Shown here in pieces: positions 15,589 to 24,513 of a stretch of DNA of 37,979 nt. The notes below the pieces were generated by a model. The model was not told the origin of the DNA. It searched no databases and worked only from the letters and a program-made list of their open reading frames with translations. Position 1 is the stretch's first letter. Every line of letters begins with the position of its first letter. The position numbers and the translations under genes are program-made. Source of the DNA: Planctomycetota bacterium (lineage in GTDB: Bacteria; Planctomycetota; MHYJ01; JACPRB01); the NCBI GenBank assembly GCA_035574235.1, contig DATLZA010000076.1:1-37979 (forward strand), given 5' to 3'.

Positions 15589-17546
15589 GCCCCCCTGGCC
15601 CTCCGCTCCTTCTCAAACCACGCCTGGAACATGAGAACGCTCCACAGCGCGGAATGCCGGTCGGCCCTGCCCGAGATATGATCGAACCATATCCTCCGCA
15701 CCCGCCGCGGATTCAAAAACCCCTCCCGGCACAACCGATCCGGATCCAGAAGATCCTCGGCCCACTCCCGAAGCGGGCCGCGAAGCCACTCCCCCATCGG
15801 AACCCCGAAACCCATCTTCGGCCGTTCCACAAGCTCCGGCGCAACATACCGGTAGAGGATCCGGCGGAGAAGCCATTTCGAGCGCCCCTCGCGGACCTTC
15901 AGAGACTCCGGAAGCGCCACGGCCCACTCGACCAGCCGATGATCCAGAAAAGGCGTCCGCACCTCGAGCGCCACCGCCATCGAGGCCCGGTCCACCTTGA
16001 CGAGGATATCATCCGGAAGGTACGTCCGCAGGTCGATCCGCGTCATGATCTCCAGCGGCGACGCTCCGTCAGGCCCGCCCCCGAAAGCTTCCACCGCCGC
16101 CGGACGCGCCCCCGGAACGGCCTCCAAAGCCTCTTTCCATGGCGAGACCAGATCGTCGTAGAGCTCCTCGAAACGGCGGAACCTCAGGACCCCCGCCACG
16201 CGCTTCATCCGCAGCCGGCTGCCCCGCCGCGCGAGCCGCGGCGCCAGAGCCTCCAGAGCGCGACCCGCCCAGACGTCCAGATCCTCCGGCCACACCGCAT
16301 CGACAAGCGTCGCCACGCCCCGGCGAACCAGGCGCGGAATCCGCCGGACCTTCCGCCAGAGAAATTCCGCCACCGCGTAGCGCGCGTATCCCCCGAAAAG
16401 CTCGTCCCCTCCGTCCCCCGACAGCGTCACGGTCACATGCCGCCGCGCCAGCTGCGAGACGAGAAACGTGGGAATCTGCGACGAGTCGGCGAACGGCTCG
16501 TCGTAGATCTCCGGAAGGCGCGGGATCGCCCCACGCGCCTCCGCCGGCGTGACATAGAGCTCCGTGTGGTCGGTCCCCAGATGGCGCGCGACGCGCCGCG
16601 CCGCCCCCGCTTCGTCGTACCCCTCTTCGCGGAATCCGATCGTGAAGGTGCGCACGCGCCCGCCCGCCAGGCGCCCCATGAGCGCCACGACCGTGCTCGA
16701 ATCGATCCCCCCCGAGAGAAACGCCCCCAGGGGGACGTCCGACTCGAGACGAAGGCGCACCGAATCCAGAAGCAGCCCTTCCAGCCGCTCCTCCGCCTCC
16801 CGGAGGCCGCCCTCCGAAAGGTCCTTTCGCCCGTCGCCCGTCGCAGGCGGCCCGAACGACCAGTAGGGACGCTCCTGAAAACGAATGTCCCCGGACGGAC
16901 GGTCCGCGACCAGGAGATGGCCTGGCCTGAGCTTGAAGACCCCCGCGTAAATGCTCCAGGGCGCCGGGACGTAGCCGTATTTGAGATAAAGCGCAAGGGC
17001 GTCGCGATTCACCGTCCCTGAAAAACGCGGCCACGCCCGGAACGCCTTGAGCTCCGAAGCGAAAAGAAAGGCCTCTCCGACTTTGCCGTAATAGAGCGGC
17101 TTCTCCCCCACCCGGTCGCGCGCCAGCCACAGCCGCTCTTCCCTTCGGTCCCACAGCCCGAAGGCGAACATCCCGTTGAAGCGCTCCAGCGCGCCCTCCA
17201 CCCCCCACTCCACCACGGCGGCCAGAAGGACTTCCGTGTCCGACGTTCCCCGGAAGCGATGCCCCTTTATCTCGAGCTCCGCGCGGAGGGAACGGAAATT
17301 ATAGATCTCCCCGTTGAAGGTCACCACGTACCGCCCGTCCGCGGACTCCATGGGCTGCCGGCCGAGCGGCGAAAGGTCCAGGACGGAAAGGCGCCGGTGT
17401 CCCAGATGAACGGCCCTCGGCGCGTCCGTCCACGCTCCGGCGTCGTCCGGTCCCCGATGGGCGAGCGACTCCCGCATCGCCCGAAGGAGGCCTTCCTCCG
17501 GAAGCGGGCGCCCCGGGATCCCTAACGCGCCGCAGATTCCGCACAT
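15585..17546 (-). CDS. asnB: Asparagine synthase-type amidotransferase, copy 2
   Basis: This is a 653-residue protein starting MCGICGALG with the glutaminase Cys2. SLAHRGPDDAG and GHRRLSVLDLSPLGRQPM are in the first domain, the PP-loop FLSGGIDSSTVVALM is near residues 275-289, and LSGDGGDELFGGYARY and EVRTPFLDHRLVEW follow. All catalytic motifs look intact. It is related to the copy at 7539-9443 but differs throughout (for example GDGGDELFGGY here against GAGGDDLFTGY there), so the two are not a recent duplication. It sits between a GT4 gene, whose 3' end it overlaps by 25 bases, and wecB. An amidation of a polymer uronic acid is possible; plain asparagine synthesis is the alternative. Confidence 0.93.
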   Translation of the reverse strand: MCGICGALGIPGRPLPEEGLLRAMRESLAHRGPDDAGAWTDAPRAVHLGHRRLSVLDLSPLGRQPMESADGRYVVTFNGEIYNFRSLRAELEIKGHRFRGTSDTEVLLAAVVEWGVEGALERFNGMFAFGLWDRREERLWLARDRVGEKPLYYGKVGEAFLFASELKAFRAWPRFSGTVNRDALALYLKYGYVPAPWSIYAGVFKLRPGHLLVADRPSGDIRFQERPYWSFGPPATGDGRKDLSEGGLREAEERLEGLLLDSVRLRLESDVPLGAFLSGGIDSSTVVALMGRLAGGRVRTFTIGFREEGYDEAGAARRVARHLGTDHTELYVTPAEARGAIPRLPEIYDEPFADSSQIPTFLVSQLARRHVTVTLSGDGGDELFGGYARYAVAEFLWRKVRRIPRLVRRGVATLVDAVWPEDLDVWAGRALEALAPRLARRGSRLRMKRVAGVLRFRRFEELYDDLVSPWKEALEAVPGARPAAVEAFGGGPDGASPLEIMTRIDLRTYLPDDILVKVDRASMAVALEVRTPFLDHRLVEWAVALPESLKVREGRSKWLLRRILYRYVAPELVERPKMGFGVPMGEWLRGPLREWAEDLLDPDRLCREGFLNPRRVRRIWFDHISGRADRHSALWSVLMFQAWFEKERRARGA

Positions 17547-18703
17547 CGGGGTGCCCCGCCCTCTTCAGCGCGCGCGCGGCGGGCGGACCGAACGCCCCGC
17601 GCCAGCTTCTCGTAAAGATCCTCGTACTGATGCACGATTTTCCCGAGATCGTAGAGCGCCGCCACCCGCTCCCGCCCCAGACGGCCGAGGCGTTCCCGTC
17701 CTTCGCGGCCAGCTTCGAGCAACTCCCGCCATGCAGCCGCCAGAGCCTCCGGATCCCGGGGAGGGACGATGATTCCCGCCTCACCTACGATATCCCGGCA
17801 GTCCCCCACGTCCGTCGCCACCACCGGCACCCCGCAGGCCATCGCCTCCCCGATCACGTTCGGGAAGCCCTCCACATGCGACACCAGCGCCGCGACGTCC
17901 AGGCCGGCGGTCACGTCGGGCATATCGCGGCGTTCCCCCAGAAGGTGCACCCATCCGCTCAACCCTCGGGCTTCGATTTCCGAGACGAGAACCCCGTTGT
18001 CGGCCGACATCCCGGGACCGCAGAGCAGAAAATGAGCTCCCGAGCGCAACCGGACCAGCCGGGCGGCCGCTTCCAGGAACGTCCCGTGATCCTTCTCTCG
18101 AGGCGTGAACCTCGCGATCATGCCGATAAGCCCGGTCTCCGGGGCCAGGCGAAGAGACTCGCGCAGCTTCGCCCTCGCGTCTTCGCTCGGGCGGAATCGC
18201 TCGAGATCAAAGCCGTTCGGAATCACCCTCATGTCGCGCGCGCGGTACCCGAGCCGGAGATGCGAATCGCGCGCCCGAAGGGAATTGAAGATGATGACGT
18301 CCGGCACGTGCCTGGAAAAAAGAGCGCACGCCCTCGCGGATGCCCGGGCCTTCAGGGAAAAGGACGCCCCTCGAAAGTCACACCGCACATTCCATGCGAC
18401 CGCAGCCGCCGGAAGCAACGCCTTGAGCGGAACGGTCAGCATGTTCCCATGGTACATCCAACCCTGTACGACGTCCGGACGCGTTCCCTCCGCCCATCGC
18501 GCCCGGCCGATTCCTGGAAACCCCACTTTTATCCCGAGCGCCCGGATTCTCTCCGACATCGGCGGGTCGGCGGTCACGGTCATCACGGAGCATTGGAATC
18601 GCCGCCGGTCCATCCTCTCCAGAAGCTTAAGAAGCATCATCTCGGCCCCGCCCGTGCGAAGGTACGGAATCAGATGAACGATGCGTACGGCCCCCTCAGC
18701 CAT
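17522..18703 (-). CDS. GT4 family glycosyltransferase
   Basis: This 393-residue GT-B enzyme opens RIVHLIPYLRTGGAEMMLLK, a pattern shared by many GT4 enzymes of lipid-linked oligosaccharide assembly. The acceptor domain holds RPDVVQGWMYHGN, the linker VIPNGFDLERF is near residue 160, and the donor domain has IGMIARFTPREKDHGTFLEA and the motif SHVEGFPNVIGEAMACGVPV (E-x7-E). It adds one sugar to the polymer unit. Its 3' end overlaps the start of asnB copy 2 by 25 bases and its ATG lies 9 bases after the preceding GT2 stop, so the genes form one tightly packed operon. Confidence 0.9.
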   Translation of the reverse strand: MAEGAVRIVHLIPYLRTGGAEMMLLKLLERMDRRRFQCSVMTVTADPPMSERIRALGIKVGFPGIGRARWAEGTRPDVVQGWMYHGNMLTVPLKALLPAAAVAWNVRCDFRGASFSLKARASARACALFSRHVPDVIIFNSLRARDSHLRLGYRARDMRVIPNGFDLERFRPSEDARAKLRESLRLAPETGLIGMIARFTPREKDHGTFLEAAARLVRLRSGAHFLLCGPGMSADNGVLVSEIEARGLSGWVHLLGERRDMPDVTAGLDVAALVSHVEGFPNVIGEAMACGVPVVATDVGDCRDIVGEAGIIVPPRDPEALAAAWRELLEAGREGRERLGRLGRERVAALYDLGKIVHQYEDLYEKLARGVRSARRARAEEGGAPRCAESAAR

Positions 18704-18712
18704 CCGATCCTC

Positions 18713-19750
18713 TCACACAGCGCTCCTCTCCGGCGCGGACCGATCTGCGCCCCCTTCCCTCCGCAGAAGATTCATCGCGATGCGGAAAAGGCCCCACCTC
18801 TTCAACGGCCTGCCGATCAGGAGCCCCACCTTCGCCACCACCCCGCCCCCGACCGGACATATTTCCGAAACCTGGCCCACGAACCGAACGCGCTCGGCGG
18901 GCGAATCTCCGCAATCCTCCAGCCCGTAGGAAAGCAGGCGAGCCAGACAACGACGCCGGACCGCCCGGATCCACGCCTCCGCTTCCGCCCGTCGCTCAGG
19001 ACGGTTTTCGGCGACGGAGGAGGCGTACCTCGACAGATTTCGGAACACCGCGACCGTGCCCGAGCCCAGACCCGCACTCGCCGACCCTTGCCGGGCGTGC
19101 CGCCGGTAACGCATCAACGGCGTCGGGATGTATCCTACATCCCACCGCTCCGCCATCTTCAGCCAGGTCAGATAGTCTCCCCCGCGGGGATCGACGCCCG
19201 CATCGAAGCCGATCGGCTCCAGAGCGATCTTCCGGTACATCACCGACGGACAGGTGATGAACGAACCCGCGCGCCGCATCAGATCGCGGATAAAGGCTTT
19301 CCCCGGAATAACCCCGCCGACCCTTCGGGCCGAAGACGACCCCCGAACCTCGCCCCGCTCATCGATGATCCAGTATCCCGTCCCGACGAACCCGACGGAC
19401 GGATGCCGGTCCAGGAATTCGATCTGACGATCCAGAATCTCCGGCTCGTAGAGGTCGTCGTCGTGAAAAATGGCCAGGTAGTCGGCGCCGCCGGCCGCCT
19501 CGATGCAGCGGTTCCAGTTGGCGTGCGGATGCACGCGCTCCTCGTACCGGACGTAGCGGAGGCGCGCATCCTCCTTGAGGAGTTTGGAGATCTCCGTCCG
19601 GGTCTCGTCGCCGGATGCGTTGTCCACCACGACCACGCGCACATCCCGGCGTGGATTGCGCAAAATCGATTGAAGCGCCTGGCGGAGCAGGGACCATCGG
19701 CCGATCGTGGGAAAGGCGACCGTGACCCGCACAGGCTGGAGATCCGCCAC
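18713..19750 (-). CDS. GT2 family glycosyltransferase
   Basis: This is a 345-residue GT-A enzyme. VRVTVAFPTIGRWSLLRQAL is the first strand and helix, VVVVDNASGDETR the nucleotide loop, and IFHDDDLYEPEIL the metal-binding DXD. The C-terminal third is helical with Arg-rich patches. The frame stays open for another 2 kb inside the neighbouring kinase gene, but that part is Gly/Arg-rich shadow. Two starts fit: GTG 19750, right after a GAGGGGGAG purine tract, and GTG 19732 (339 residues). I used 19750, with modest certainty. It lies 56 bases downstream of the Wzc-like gene. It would add one sugar to the repeat unit; donor and acceptor are unknown. Confidence 0.85.
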   Translation of the reverse strand: MADLQPVRVTVAFPTIGRWSLLRQALQSILRNPRRDVRVVVVDNASGDETRTEISKLLKEDARLRYVRYEERVHPHANWNRCIEAAGGADYLAIFHDDDLYEPEILDRQIEFLDRHPSVGFVGTGYWIIDERGEVRGSSSARRVGGVIPGKAFIRDLMRRAGSFITCPSVMYRKIALEPIGFDAGVDPRGGDYLTWLKMAERWDVGYIPTPLMRYRRHARQGSASAGLGSGTVAVFRNLSRYASSVAENRPERRAEAEAWIRAVRRRCLARLLSYGLEDCGDSPAERVRFVGQVSEICPVGGGVVAKVGLLIGRPLKRWGLFRIAMNLLRREGGADRSAPERSAV

Positions 19751-19806
19751 CTCCCCCTCACCAATTCCTGACGCGACGGGACGTCTCGAAGCCCGGCGTC
19801 CCGGCG

Positions 19807-21915
19807 TCACCGCCCGGCGTACGCCCCGTACGGCGAATAATAGTACCCATACCCCGGCGCGCCGGAGGCGGCGTTCAGCACCGCCCCCAGCACCGGCGCT
19901 CCCATCCCCGCCAGACGCTTGCGCGCCGCCTGCGCCGCCCCGCGGCCCGTGCGACCCTGCCGCGCCACCAGCACCACGCCGTCCGCCCGCCGCGCCACCA
20001 GCGCCGCCTCCGATACCTCGTTCACCGGCGCCGAGTCCACCAGCACCCAGTCGTACCGGCCCCGCGCCGCCCGCAGCGCCGCCTCGAACGCCGCCGCCCC
20101 CGCCAGCTCCGCCGCCCCCCGCGTCCCCTCCCGCGCCCCCAGAACGTCCACCCCCGGAAGACGGCTCGCCTGCACCGCCTCCTCGAACGCCGCCGCCCCC
20201 CGCAGCACCTCCTCCAGGCCCGGCCCCTCCGCCCCCCCGATCAGACGCCGCTGCGAGGGACGCCGCAAATCCGCATCCAGCACCAGCACCCGCCGGCCCT
20301 CCATCGCCAGGACCCGCGCCAGATTCGCCGCCACCGTGGACTTCCCCTCGCTCGCGTTCGGCGAAAGCACCGCCACCACCCGCCCGCCCGGAACGCCCTC
20401 CAGACGCGTCACCAGCTCCGCCCGCAACGTCCGGAACGCCTCCAGCTCCGGAAGCGGCGCCCCCTCGTCCAGAAGCACCGGCGCCTCCCCCGCCTTCGCC
20501 CCCCCCGAAAGACGCGGCACCACCGCCAGAACCTCCAGCCCCAGGAACCCCTCCACCTCCCGCGGCGACTGGATCCGGTCGTCCACCTGCTCCGTCACGA
20601 ACACCGCCGCCACGCCGAGCATCAGCCCCACCAGCCCCCCGAGCGCCAGATTCATCGGCACATTCGGCTTGTACGGAACCTTCGGCACCGCGGCCGCGTC
20701 CACCACCCAGACGCTCGCCAGACCCGCCCGCGACGTGGCCGTCGTCTCCCCCTGCTTCTTGAGATAGGCGTTGTAGACTTCCTTCGCCGAGGCGAGCTCC
20801 GTCTCGAGCCTCCGGAACTCCGTCAGGCGCCGCCCCGCCTCCGCCATCTCGCGCTCCACCGCCCCGCGCTCCTCCTCCAGCGCCCGCTCCTCCAGCTCCG
20901 CCTTCCGCAGATCCGTCTCGAGCGCCTGAAGCGTCCCCTCGATCGACTCCCGCACCTTCGCCTCGATCGACCGCAGCTCCTCCTCGAGCTCCAGGATCGC
21001 CGGATGCCGGTCCTTGTAGAGCTTGCGCGCCTTGCCGAGATCCGCCGACACCTTCGCCCGCTGCTGAATCAGCGGCTCCAGACTCCGCGTCGAATGAAAG
21101 GCCGGATTGAAAAGCCCCGAGACGCCGTCCGCCCCGTACGACGCCAGCGCGTCCCGCTCCGCCCGGAGCTGCGCCCGCCGGAGCCGCAGATCCGCCCGCC
21201 GCGCGTCCACCTTGCGCCACGTCTCGACGAGCGACTTGTAGTGCTCCTGAAAATCGATGAACCCCGCGCCCTCCTGGAACTCCCGCAGCGCCCGGTCCGC
21301 CTCCTCCACCTTCGACCGCAGCGACGGCAACGCCTCCTTCGAAAGCGCCTCCATGGCGCCCGTCTTGAGCTCCCGCAGCCGCCGGTTGGCGTCCTCGAGA
21401 TAGAGCGAAACGAGCGTGTTGACGATCCGCGCCGCCTTCGCGCCGTCCTCGTCGATGAAGCCCACCTTCAAGATGAAACTCGTGCGCACCTTCTCGATGT
21501 CCAGGCGCCGGACGAACTCCCGGATCGGATCCTCCTTCCCGCGGAACTCCCGATCCACGTCCGGAAGCGTTTTCAGCACCGCCTGCACCAGCGACGGACT
21601 CGTCAGGATCTGCTCCTGCGTGCGGTAATAGTTCTCCCACATGAGGCGGCTGGCCAGCATCGCCGGCTCGCTCGACTCGGAACCCGACAGCACGGGAGTC
21701 TCCGGCCGGATCTCGAGCGTCGCCTGCGGGCGGTAGAGCCGCGGAGAGGTGAACGTCCAGACCGCCGTCGCCCCCACCGCCGCCGCCCACACGAGCGCCA
21801 GAAGCCTCCACCGGCGCCGCAGGATGAGAAGGACCTGGACGAGCCCCACGCCCTCCGCCGCCGGAAGCGTCCCCGCGGGAACTTCCGCCGCTCCGGACTC
21901 CACGGGTTGAACCAT
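19807..21915 (-). CDS. Wzc-like chain-length protein and tyrosine autokinase
   Basis: This 702-residue inner-membrane protein joins a Wzz-type copolymerase to a bacterial tyrosine kinase. A first membrane helix is at about residues 37-53, then a long coiled-coil periplasmic part rich in Leu/Glu/Arg, then a second helix at about 425-443 (MNLALGGLVGLMLGVAAVFV). The kinase domain shows Walker A NASEGKST near 515-525, Walker A' VLVLDADLRRP near 537-547 and Walker B DWVLVDSAP near 619-627. The last residues are a tyrosine cluster (YGYYYSPYGAYAGR), the usual autophosphorylation tail. Cycles of tyrosine phosphorylation would set the polymer length with the Wzy polymerase. Its ATG faces a divergent gene across 144 bases. 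Confidence 0.93.
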   Translation of the reverse strand: MVQPVESGAAEVPAGTLPAAEGVGLVQVLLILRRRWRLLALVWAAAVGATAVWTFTSPRLYRPQATLEIRPETPVLSGSESSEPAMLASRLMWENYYRTQEQILTSPSLVQAVLKTLPDVDREFRGKEDPIREFVRRLDIEKVRTSFILKVGFIDEDGAKAARIVNTLVSLYLEDANRRLRELKTGAMEALSKEALPSLRSKVEEADRALREFQEGAGFIDFQEHYKSLVETWRKVDARRADLRLRRAQLRAERDALASYGADGVSGLFNPAFHSTRSLEPLIQQRAKVSADLGKARKLYKDRHPAILELEEELRSIEAKVRESIEGTLQALETDLRKAELEERALEEERGAVEREMAEAGRRLTEFRRLETELASAKEVYNAYLKKQGETTATSRAGLASVWVVDAAAVPKVPYKPNVPMNLALGGLVGLMLGVAAVFVTEQVDDRIQSPREVEGFLGLEVLAVVPRLSGGAKAGEAPVLLDEGAPLPELEAFRTLRAELVTRLEGVPGGRVVAVLSPNASEGKSTVAANLARVLAMEGRRVLVLDADLRRPSQRRLIGGAEGPGLEEVLRGAAAFEEAVQASRLPGVDVLGAREGTRGAAELAGAAAFEAALRAARGRYDWVLVDSAPVNEVSEAALVARRADGVVLVARQGRTGRGAAQAARKRLAGMGAPVLGAVLNAASGAPGYGYYYSPYGAYAGR

Positions 21916-22023
21916 CGCTGCGCTCTATCCTGCCCTCACGGGAACGAAAAACAATATCACGCCCGCCGCGTCCGTGACAAGAAGAGAACCGCGCCCCGCC
22001 CCGCGCCCCCCGCCGACTTCCCC

Positions 22024-22052
22024 CTGGAACGCCTCCCGACCCGCGGTATACT
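22024..22052 (+). promoter_or_regulatory. Candidate promoter of the nucleotidyltransferase pair
   Basis: CTGGAA (22024-22029) and TATACT (22047-22052) are 17 bases apart. The TATACT box lies only 7 bases before the GTG at 22060, so transcription would start at or next to the start codon and the mRNA would be leaderless. The -35 match is poor. Confidence 0.4.
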
Positions 22053-22059
22053 TACCGGC

Positions 22060-22254
22060 GTGAAACACATCCCCCTCGGCCGACGGCGCCCCTCGCGTCT
22101 CGGAGACGCCCTGCGGCGGGATCTCATCGAAGACGCCCGGCGCATGACCCCCGAGGAGCGCCTCCAATGCGCCCTCCGCCTCACCCGGGCCGCATGGCGG
22201 ATCCATCTGGCCGGCCGGTCCGCCCGCGCCTCCGATCCTCCCCCACGCCCATGA
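22060..22254 (+). CDS. Small helical protein paired with a nucleotidyltransferase
   Basis: This 64-residue protein from GTG 22060 has an Arg-rich first third and the segment ARRMTPEERLQCALRLTRAA, a predicted helix pair with the 'M-T-P-E-E-R-L' motif that I associate with small partner genes of nucleotidyltransferases. The Pro-rich tail may be disordered. Its stop overlaps the next start as ATGA, so the two are translated together. I do not recognise a named family; antitoxin or regulator of the neighbour is the likeliest role, by context. A near-consensus TATACT lies 7 bases upstream, and no ribosome binding site is visible, which suggests a leaderless message. Confidence 0.55.
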   Translation: MKHIPLGRRRPSRLGDALRRDLIEDARRMTPEERLQCALRLTRAAWRIHLAGRSARASDPPPRP

Positions 22255-22832
22255 GAACAACCGGCCCCGGCCAGCCCGACCAGCTCCTCCTGGACGTCCT
22301 GGATGCGCTCCGCAGGATCCGCGTTCCCGCCGCCGTCGCGGGCGGATTCGCCGTTTCCTATCACGGCCTGCCCCGCGCCACCCGGGACGCCGACGCCGTC
22401 GTCTGGCCGCGAGGCGCCGGCATGGATCCTGACCAGCTGTCCCAACACCTGCGCACCGGCGGCTTCGACGTCGTCCTCCGCCACGGCGATCCCGGAGATC
22501 CCATCGGAGCTTCCCTGCAGATCAGGGATCCCCATGGAAACAGCGTCGACCTCCTGATCGGGGTTCGAGGCATGGATCCCGAAGCCCCGTCCCGAACGGT
22601 CGAAGCCCCCTTCTTCGACGACCGCGTCCGCCTCCTGGGGGCCGAGGACCTGATCGCCATGAAACTCTTCGCCGCCGGTCCGGTCGACATCGAAGACGTC
22701 CGCTCGATCCTCCACGTCTCCGGCCCCACGCTCGATCTTCCCCTCCTCCGGCGGCTCGCCCGCCGGTACGGGCCCGAGGAGGAAAAGGCGCTTGACGCGC
22801 TTCTGCGCGAGGCGGGTCTTCAGGCCCCGTAG
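22251..22832 (+). CDS. Nucleotidyltransferase (AbiEii/MNT-like fold)
   Basis: This 193-residue protein has a nucleotidyltransferase core. [24 protein letters not shown] near residues 27-50 carries the G-G motif and the paired Asp (D-A-D), and NSVDLLIG near 98-105 supplies a third acidic residue. [13 protein letters not shown], a helix conserved in AbiEii/DUF6036-type enzymes, follows near 134-146. Such proteins act as nucleotidyl- or AMP-transferring toxins or their antidotes, or regulate small RNAs or proteins. Here the gene overlaps a 64-residue partner by 4 bases, and it lies between two polysaccharide units, facing the DegT gene with a 13-base overlap of the ends. I chose ATG 22251 over an upstream frame extension to 22167, which would be shadow. 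Confidence 0.8.
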   Translation: MRTTGPGQPDQLLLDVLDALRRIRVPAAVAGGFAVSYHGLPRATRDADAVVWPRGAGMDPDQLSQHLRTGGFDVVLRHGDPGDPIGASLQIRDPHGNSVDLLIGVRGMDPEAPSRTVEAPFFDDRVRLLGAEDLIAMKLFAAGPVDIEDVRSILHVSGPTLDLPLLRRLARRYGPEEEKALDALLREAGLQAP

Positions 22833-23923
22833 AACGCCGCCACCGCCGCAACGACCGCCCGCTGCTGCTCCTCGGTGAGCTCCGGATACATCGGGAGCGC
22901 CAGCGACTCCCGCGCCGCCCGCTCCGCCGCCGGAAACTCCCCCGCCCGGTGCCCCAGCGCCGCGAAACACTCCTGGTGCGGAAGCGGCACCGGATAGTAC
23001 ACCTCCGTCCCGATTCCCGACCGCTCCAGATGCGCCCGCAGCGCGTCCCGCTCCGGAGCGCGGATCACGAACTGATGGTAGACGTGCCCCGGCTCGTCCG
23101 CCGGCGTCTTCACGCGGCCCTCGAGCCCCGCCTCCCGGAAAAGGGCCCGATACCGCGCCGCCCGCTCGCGACGCGCCTCGGTCCAGCGCGGCAGGTGCCG
23201 CAGCTTCACCCGCAACACCGCCGCCTGGAGCGCGTCCAGCCGGAAATTTCCCCCCACCACCCGATGGCGATACTTGGGATTCATCCCGTGCACCCGCAGG
23301 ATCCGCAGGCGCTCCGCCAGCGCCGCGTCGTCGGTGGTCACCATCCCGCCGTCCCCGAAGCCCCCCAGGTTCTTCGAAGGAAAAAACGAGAAGCACCCCG
23401 CGCGCCCCGCCGCCCCCGCCGCGCGCCCCTTCCCGTCCCGCGCTCCGATCGCCTGCGCCGCGTCCTCCACCACCGGCACCCCGAGCGCCCGAAGCGGCTC
23501 GAGATCCGCGCACCGGCCGAAAAGATGCACCGGCACGATCGCCTTCGTGCGCCCGCTCAGACGCTCCCGAACCCGCGCGGGATCGAGGTTGAGGCTTTCG
23601 GGATCGACATCCACGAACACGGGCCGCGCCCCGAGCCGCGCCGGCGCCCCCGCCGTCGCGAAAAACGTGTAGGCCGGAACGATCACCTCGTCCCCCGGCC
23701 CCACCCCCAGCGCCCAGAGCGCCGCCAGAAGCGCATCCGTCCCCGACGACATCCCCACCGCGTGGCGCGTTCCCACGAACGCCGCCGCCTCGCGCTCGAA
23801 CGCCTCCACTTCGGGGCCCAGAATGAACTGCTGGGAATCGCAGACCCGGTCGATCGCGGCGCGGATTTCGTCGCGGATCGAAGCGTACTGCGCCTTGAGA
23901 TCGAGGAGCGGAACGCGGATCAC
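22820..23923 (-). CDS. DegT/DnrJ/EryC1/StrS family sugar aminotransferase
   Basis: This 367-residue PLP enzyme has [16 protein letters not shown] at the start, [32 protein letters not shown] as the cofactor-phosphate region, [11 protein letters not shown] with the Asp that contacts the pyridine ring, and [16 protein letters not shown] with the PLP-binding Lys near residue 183. The family transaminates keto-sugar nucleotides to amino sugars (for example the 4-amino sugars of surface polysaccharides). An alternative family member is a sugar 3,4-aminotransferase; the substrate is not readable. A 4-base overlap couples it to the Uma2 gene upstream. Its 3' end overlaps the nucleotidyltransferase gene by 13 bases. 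Confidence 0.93.
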   Translation of the reverse strand: MIRVPLLDLKAQYASIRDEIRAAIDRVCDSQQFILGPEVEAFEREAAAFVGTRHAVGMSSGTDALLAALWALGVGPGDEVIVPAYTFFATAGAPARLGARPVFVDVDPESLNLDPARVRERLSGRTKAIVPVHLFGRCADLEPLRALGVPVVEDAAQAIGARDGKGRAAGAAGRAGCFSFFPSKNLGGFGDGGMVTTDDAALAERLRILRVHGMNPKYRHRVVGGNFRLDALQAAVLRVKLRHLPRWTEARRERAARYRALFREAGLEGRVKTPADEPGHVYHQFVIRAPERDALRAHLERSGIGTEVYYPVPLPHQECFAALGHRAGEFPAAERAARESLALPMYPELTEEQQRAVVAAVAAFYGA

Positions 23924-24471
23924 CGGGAGGCCCGAAAGAGGGCTTCAACGTCCAGGGAGAACCCCGGCAGCACGGCCGACCGGAACGTCCGCCCCTCGCG
24001 ATGGATCTGCATCCGGCGCGCGCGGCCGAACTCGTGAACCTCCACGATCTGGGCGAAGAGGTCGGCGATCCAGTACTCCCGCACACCGGAGCGTTCGTAC
24101 AAGTCTCTTTTCCGGCCTCGGTCCAGAGCCGCCGTGGATGGAGAACTCACTTCAATGAGGAGATCGGGAACGCCCTGAATGCGATTCGCCCGGATCAGGG
24201 AGATCCGTTTTTTCGAGACAAAGACAAGATCGGGTTCCACGATGTCATGCTTCGACAGAGCGACATCCACCGGCGCCGGAAGAACCTCGCCCAGCCGCTG
24301 CGACTCCACATACTCCGCCAGAAGCCGCCCCAGGCGGAACACCACCCGCTGGTGGCTGATGTTCGGCGCCGGAGTCACGATCTCCTCCCCTCCCACGATC
24401 TCGTGACGGTTGCCGTCGTCCGGCAGGCGGACCAAATCGGCATAGGTGAGCTTGCGGGCGGCGATCGCCAT
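23920..24471 (-). CDS. Uma2 family protein (DUF820 nuclease fold), copy 2
   Basis: This 183-residue protein is a paralogue of 12685-13239. Shared landmarks are [12 protein letters not shown] (first Glu), [11 protein letters not shown] (central Asp), [19 protein letters not shown] (Glu/Lys) and [14 protein letters not shown]. The catalytic-type residues appear intact. I used ATG 24471 because AGGA lies about 8 bases upstream and the protein then begins [13 protein letters not shown]; a longer frame from 24507 exists but lacks a ribosome binding site. It sits between an outer-membrane barrel gene and the DegT gene, overlapping the latter by 4 bases, the same embedded style as copy 1. The role is unknown. 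Confidence 0.88.
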   Translation of the reverse strand: MAIAARKLTYADLVRLPDDGNRHEIVGGEEIVTPAPNISHQRVVFRLGRLLAEYVESQRLGEVLPAPVDVALSKHDIVEPDLVFVSKKRISLIRANRIQGVPDLLIEVSSPSTAALDRGRKRDLYERSGVREYWIADLFAQIVEVHEFGRARRMQIHREGRTFRSAVLPGFSLDVEALFRASR

Positions 24472-24513
24472 AACCGGAATCCTACCCGCGGCCGGGCGGG
24501 GAGTCAAAGCCGC

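Noticed and set aside
19751-21811. Extension of the GT2 frame (18713-19750) upstream through the Wzc-like gene to 21811.
   Set aside because: The translation is Gly/Ala low-complexity shadow of the kinase gene, which has complete Walker motifs and a Tyr tail in its own frame.
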